From: Alviniconcha marisindica
Taxonomy: Eukaryota; Mollusca; Gastropoda; Provannidae
NCBI GenBank assembly: GCA_018857735.1
Contig: JABMCL010002966.1
Location: 207,501-271,500, forward strand
DNA length: 64,000 nucleotides
Reading direction: 5' to 3'
Shown here one piece after another: positions 43,501 through 64,000 of the stretch; position 1 is the first letter of the stretch; the number at the start of each line of letters is the position of its first letter. Below the pieces are notes generated by a model. The model did not search any database. It saw nothing but the letters and a program-made list of their open reading frames with translations, and was not told the origin of the DNA. The position numbers were made by a program, and so were the translations under genes.

Positions 43501-43866
43501 GCAGAAGCTGCAACATACAGCGTGGTCAAAACCGGGAACCGGAACCAGTTTCCACTTCCGGCAATTTTCGTTTTCACTATCAATACGCAAGAAAATGTAG
43601 TTTGGTATACATTTGCCTTATTTCGGTTCTTCTCGGGACTGACTGAATAAACATGTGCTGATTTGAATTGCATATAGTATACTAAAACGAAAACAGTTGT
43701 AATCAAAATTACATTTGAGTACAACAGCTTGTCGTCCATCGGCTGCCCTGCATTTGCATTGATCATGCTATTCCGCCATTTGCTTTGCAAAGTACAGCAG
43801 ATTGCTGCCGTCGGCTTTCGGCAATATTACTCAAAAACAGAGAAGTTTTTGTACAGTGCTGCCAGT
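43500..43866 (+). promoter_or_regulatory. DDX17: Putative DDX17 promoter and 5' UTR
   Basis: CCACTTCCGG at 43552-43561 is an ETS-type site (inverse CCGGAAGTGG), preceded by two further GGAACC boxes. A YY1-like CCGCCATTTG is at about 43772-43781. No TATA box is evident, as is usual for housekeeping genes. An in-frame ATG at 43765 lies in this stretch. Confidence 0.45.
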
Positions 43867-58958
<15,092 letters not shown>

Positions 58959-60750
58959 TGACGCAGACCAAGCTAGTCCAGAGCAGCTTTGCCATCACAA
59001 TAACCAGTCAGCAATGTGGACCAGTCATGTTGGTTTTGCTTGCGGTGACGCCCTCCCTCTGGGAAGGGGATATTTTGACAGACATGCACATGGGATGCTA
59101 GCCCAGTGTTGTTTCTAGAGCTGTCATTGTTAGGAGTTCTTATCATCACATCAAGTATTGCTATCTGAAGCAACTTTGACAGGCATCATGATTATTTAGA
59201 TGGATCAGGATTTGGCATACTTTTTGTTGTTTTCTTGGTTGTAACTTGACTTTTATGCATTCGGCTTCATTTAGTTAGTTTTTTTTTTTACACAACTCCA
59301 GTTTGTTATTCTATGGTTTGTGAAAGTGAAGTTTTGCACTGGTGCATTCAAGAGTACTCGGCCAAACATGCTGTGGAGCCCATTCAACGTTCAAGATGTG
59401 TTTGCATTGCTGAAGGAAGGAACGGAAGCTCACCCAAGACTTTGGAGGGAGGGAGATTTCCATCCAGGACTCCTGATTGTGGGGATAAGATGTTTGTGAC
59501 AGATGTTACACTATGATGTTTCATTGTTAAATGGGTGAACTTGCTGATTCAGAATCACTAGTGTGAATGGGGAGTGACCGTTTTTCTAAAGAGGGAAGAG
59601 GTATCTCATGTCTTGTGTGTGAGATCTGCACTGTTGACCAAGATCAGTGAGTGAATAAGTTTGGTTCTCGGATCACCTGTATCTCCCAGTTCCATGCACG
59701 AAGAATAAGTTTGTATGCTCTTGCTCTAACAAAATTGACCTCTGGCCAGAGAAAAAAAATTGTGGTGCAGCAGGCATGCCTGCCCCATGTGGCAGTTATT
59801 TTACATTTGTGGCTGAAGCGGGTTTTGTGGGGAAGTCGAGTCCAAAAACATGAATCATCCGTTACAGGGCAATTCAGCTTAACTAATATAAGGCTCATTA
59901 AAAAAAATAAAAAATGTAAAAGGACTGTTTGATCCATATCCAGCAGGTGTAGTTTATTTTTAGTTCTTTTACTGGGTGTTCAGCTGTCATCCTTGCCACA
60001 GGACTGAATCTAAAACAGCTGATAGAGATGACTGCCCCTCAGTTCTACCTTTTAGGGATTTAGTGTAAGTAAATGTCATACGGATGTGGTGTTTTTTCTT
60101 CATTGTGTATGGTGACATTTTCCTCGTAGATTCTTTAAAAAACCAACAGAAGACTGCAGAAACGAGCAATATAGCAGGACTTGGGAAGAGACAGCTTTTA
60201 TCGTTTCATCATAATCCAACACGTAAACATATTTGCTAGTTCAAACATCTCACCAATGATGTCTTGATTGAAATGTGATATGGCTCATTGTACATGTGTG
60301 AACTGAAATGTGTTGTTGATGTGTAGTCTCTGGTGTGTACAGTGGTCATCCCCATCTTGGTAGCGTGGTAGTTGTAGCCCTGTTACTCTGCTGTCGGCTC
60401 TGCTGTACAAGGTGCTCATTACATCACCCTCATTTAACATTTGTGTTCATTTTGTGTGGTGGAGAGGATGCGTACAGAAGAGAAAGTCGTGTGCACAAAG
60501 AGAACAATGTTTGTGACAAGTGACAACATTCATGAACTAAAGGGACCTGCTGCACACACTCATTTACACAGCCATCACTGAAGCAAGAAGACAAGTTGTG
60601 GTCCTTTTGAGTTTATTCCAACAACAAAAAAAAGGTATGTCAAAATTGTCACATTGAGACAGGATTGACAAATTCAAAGTCATTCAAACTCCCAATTGTC
60701 CACTTAAACTTGTGTAAAACAGAAGTTCAACAATAAATTCCTATTTTTAA
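58959..60750 (+). other. DDX17: 3' UTR candidate of the DDX17-like gene
   Basis: No family-like frame follows the stop. AATAAA signals lie at 59906-59911 and 60732-60737. The stretch includes the dispersed repeat piece at about 59845-59912 shared with 8262-8340, so the nearer AATAAA sits at the edge of a repeat. Confidence 0.4.
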
Positions 60751-63660
60751 GTGACTGCCACTAACCCTTATTCTCAGATGTCGATGTACATAATCTTTCA
60801 CCCAAGACCAACATACACATTTAGAAGGAAACTGGTCAGTCTTACCTATCCTTGCAACCTCTGCTTGTGGATGCCTGCATAGACATTTTTCAACAGGTAT
60901 GCTGACTTGAATGGTTTAAGTAAAACCTTTCTGAACATGCATAGCTTCAATTTGTTACTTTTCATAGTGCACTGTGTTCAGGTAGCTGTGAAGTAGCTAA
61001 AGCTAGGATTTTATGAAGTGTGGATGAAAGCATTGTAACAAACTGCTAAACCAAAGCAGGGAGAGGATATTATTGGCATCGATGGCTTTGCAATGTGACA
61101 TTCATGGGCTTGCAGGGTTGCAACCTGCATCCATGGAATTCTAGCTCTGAAGAGGTGCACTGCATTTGCAGGAAGCAAGAAATAATAACAGTTATAACGC
61201 TGAACCTGGCAAGTATCTGTGCTGAATCTTCAACAAGGTGCATACTAATTTTGTGTTGACCTGCTCATGAGATCCATAGAAAAGTCTGAGTCACGTGAAC
61301 ATGGGTCATGGTTAATCCATTCACTGCCAACAGGCCCGAGATTGGTCAAGAGAAAAGGCTAAGCAGACCAGAACCAGAATGGCTGCTTTTCAGAACTCTG
61401 ATGATGTGAAAATGGTTAAAAAGTTGGGAATTCAAACAGGAATTTGTACCATATACCATAGGTAGATGGAAAGCACTTTGCCGATGGCTTCATATGACAT
61501 CCTGAGAGCAGTGAGGGTTAATCCTTTAAACTGTCGATGCAAATGAAATAGATCACTGGAAGTTGGTGAACATTGGGCCTGTCACTGGAAATTAAATTGC
61601 AAGACATGTGAGTAAGGGGACATGAAAACCATGAGATGCAAGTGGGCTTGTATTACTTTTACTGTGTGACCCGATTTTATGTAAACCAGTGATTGTGTTC
61701 ACCCATATAAAATAACTATCATGGTTGACTGGGTCTTAAAAACCAATTTCCTTCCTTGTTGTAATTGTGATGTATCATTAATTCCAATGGTAAAAACAAG
61801 GTTTCAACCAAATGACACAATACAATCAATACACATTACATAAATGTGGTAGAGTACAGGGCAAGCAAGTATATAACAAGTTCATGAAAAATGCGAACAC
61901 ACACACACACACAAATGAAGCTCGCAATGACGTCCAAACAAACTGCATTCTTTACAAAAGAATTGAGTACTCCAAGTAAAAACTACTTTAAAACAGAACA
62001 CTAGACAATCACGAAAACCTGCTTGATGTGTGACGTGACATATTCAACAATGGACACAAGAACGGGCCCTAATCAAAACCCTGATGGGGAGGAAGTGGGG
62101 CCAAACTGTTTTGGTTATTTTTTGACAGCTCACCAGAAACAAAACCTTAGTTGTTCCCAGCATCACTTAAGACTGCTAACCAAAACAAGTGTATTAAAGG
62201 ACAGTTGTACACACACCAGTAAGCATTACACTGGCATGAGACTAGTATATATACAAAATCTAGGGTCGCAAAAAGCTGAACATCAACAAAAAACGTGAAC
62301 TCAGCAGGACTCCGAATTTCGGACCAAGTCAAACCCTGAATAATTTAACAAAAAAGCCAATGATGGACAATGTCACGAGTGAACCATAAAGTCCTATGTA
62401 CACCTAACAAATAAAAGTCAATAAGTTCCATAAAACTTTTAATAGCACTCCTTTATAAACAATAAATAGATGAAAACGACAGCATTCACTCAAAAATATC
62501 GAAGCTTCAAAGATCAGACTTCTGTAAATGCCTATCTGCTAAACTTAAGTATTCTGCAAACAAACAAAAAACAAAAAAAGGGGGGGGGGGGGGGGGGTGC
62601 AGCTATCATCACAAGGGTTTTGCACATCAAAATTGATGCACAGTCGATTCATCTTCTCAATGTTAAAGTGAGAAACCATCCTTTTTCTTGAAGTAGGAAG
62701 AATATAAGCTCTCCTTTTTTTTCTTTTTAAAGTTGTCTTCCAGCTTTGATTTCAGCTGTGTTTGATTTCTTCACTTACAGTTGGCCTTATTACGAGCCTC
62801 TTCTTCTGACAATTGGCCAATAAAAAAACCCACACACAACAAAACTGACATGTGTATACTTGTAAAACTGTTCACATGGAAAAAAAAATTTTTTTTAAAG
62901 AACAGAAAAAACCCCAAACCATTCCATCATCACAATTAAGATTACTGTTGAAAAATAGTATTTTTATGTACACAAAAAACAAAAACAAAAAAGTGAAGAA
63001 AGTACAATGGAGCAAGAAAAGAAAAATCACTCATAATACCTCTGTACAATGCAATATCACAAATGGGATACAAGTTATGGAACAGTTTTGCCCCTGTTTT
63101 ACGTGTTTTTTTTCCGTTCATGACATGCATGCACTTTCCTCATTATCCATGACATTTTGCGGAAGAAGTATCAAAATGGAGAAAGGCCAACATTCTATAC
63201 AGCTCAGTGACTTGATAAGTTGAGTTGAGCGTCAGACAGGGCACTTTCCTTAAAGTAAATGAACTTGTCCAAAAAAGGTTCATTTGCATAAAATGATTGG
63301 GGGGGGGGGGGGGACAAAAGCACACAAAAGCAAGATCCAAACACAGAGTCAAAAAAACGCTATTTATTTAGGTAATTCCACAAATTTTAATGTTGTGTTT
63401 TGTCCTAAATAAATAGCGTTTTTTAAAACCTTTTATGTATTTAGCTCTTGTTTTAGAACGCTAGCAGTCACTCTTGTTTCAGATTTTTTTTACACACACA
63501 CACAACAACAACAAAAAACCTTGAACTGGAGGTTCGAATGATCCATAAAAGTTTCCTAGTGAATCTGAATAAGTCAAGTTTCAACACTGAGATAAAGCAC
63601 AAGAAAACTTCAGATTAGTGTGAATCACTTGGCACATACTTCAAGAGCACAAGAAGGTCC
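60751..63660. other. Distal region, no gene recognised
   Basis: AT-rich sequence with poly-G runs at 62580-62597 and 63299-63313, a dispersed repeat near 61700-61750 (ATGGTTGACTGGGTCTTAAA), and a fragment at 63420-63482 related to the fold-back element at 36640. It could hold the 3' UTR of a convergent gene outside the window, but nothing shows it. Confidence 0.45.
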
Positions 63661-64000
63661 CAGTTCACACTTCCTGTTGGGGTCTGCATGCTGGGACTCC
63701 AAAAGGTCCTGCCATGGACGCCTCCCTTTGGGAAAGGGCATTTGCTACACTTCCTGTTGGGGTCTGCATGCTGGGACTCCAAAAGGTCCTGCCATGGACG
63801 CCTCCCTTTGGGAAAGGGCATTTGCTACACTTCCTGTTGGGGTCTGCATGCTGGGACTCCAAAAGGTCCTGCCATGGACGCCTCCCTTTGGGAAAGGGCA
63901 TTTGCTACACTTCCTGTTGGGGTCTGCATGCTGGGACTCCAAAAGGTCCTGCCCTGGACGCCTCCCTTTGGGAAAGGGCATTTGCTACACTTCCTGTTGG
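63661..64000 (-). repeat. 80-bp tandem array running off the window end
   Basis: Units beginning TTCCTGTTGGGGTCTGCATG start at 63671, 63751, 63831 and 63911, with a fifth started at 63991. They are nearly identical (one A/C change in the fourth copy). The low divergence points to recent expansion or ongoing homogenisation. Accidental frames run on the minus strand. Confidence 0.96.

Noticed and set aside
43729..43764. Further N-terminal extension of the helicase beyond the ATG at 43765
   Set aside because: The frame is open but has no ATG; non-AUG initiation is not supported by anything visible.

Overview
The window is animal nuclear DNA. It holds intron-rich genes with GT-AG junctions, long AT-rich introns, dense (TG)n/(CA)n microsatellites, many poly-C/poly-G runs, tRNA-derived SINEs and LINE 3' remnants. 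The protein families are metazoan. The repeat style suggests a lophotrochozoan, perhaps a gastropod mollusc; that placement is a low-confidence guess from sequence style.

Three protein genes can be read exon by exon. (1) Plus strand, 1346-24773: a RICH/nadrin-type Rho GTPase-activating protein (ARHGAP17/ARHGAP44 family). It has a BAR domain, a RhoGAP domain, a proline-rich tail and a C-terminal PDZ ligand. The first exon or exons lie upstream of the window. Sixteen constitutive exons give 686 residues, and a symmetric 300-nt cassette exon would add 100. (2) Minus strand, 41039-41869: EXOSC5/Rrp46, an RNase PH-fold subunit of the RNA exosome ring, in two coding exons (234 aa). (3) Plus strand, 43867-58958: a DDX5/DDX17 (p68/p72) DEAD-box RNA helicase in 13 exons (1,014 aa). 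It has an N-terminal RD/RGG region and a single very large last exon encoding a Q/N/G/M/P-rich disordered tail. EXOSC5 and the helicase are divergently oriented, about 2 kb apart. Both act in RNA metabolism, but nothing in the sequence shows that they are co-regulated.

Roughly 25.8-40.7 kb and 59-64 kb contain no gene I can recognise; they hold microsatellites, SINE and LINE scraps, fold-back elements and minisatellites.

The most unusual structure is in the ARHGAP17-like gene, where several intronic minisatellites touch exon boundaries. An 85-bp array (1-1345) is built from the splice acceptor plus the start of the next exon, and one unit still translates like that exon. A 40-bp array (7344-8106) runs up to an acceptor. 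A 46-bp array (11411-12460) starts at a donor. An alternating 80/86-bp array (23082-23690) lies between the exon 16 donor and a decayed second copy of that exon's 3' end. Other points of interest are a 41-bp hairpin (6761-6853), three fold-back elements within this one gene, a GC-rich promoter-like island inside a helicase intron (about 52.84-53.65 kb), and an in-frame upstream AUG that would give the helicase a presequence-like N terminus.
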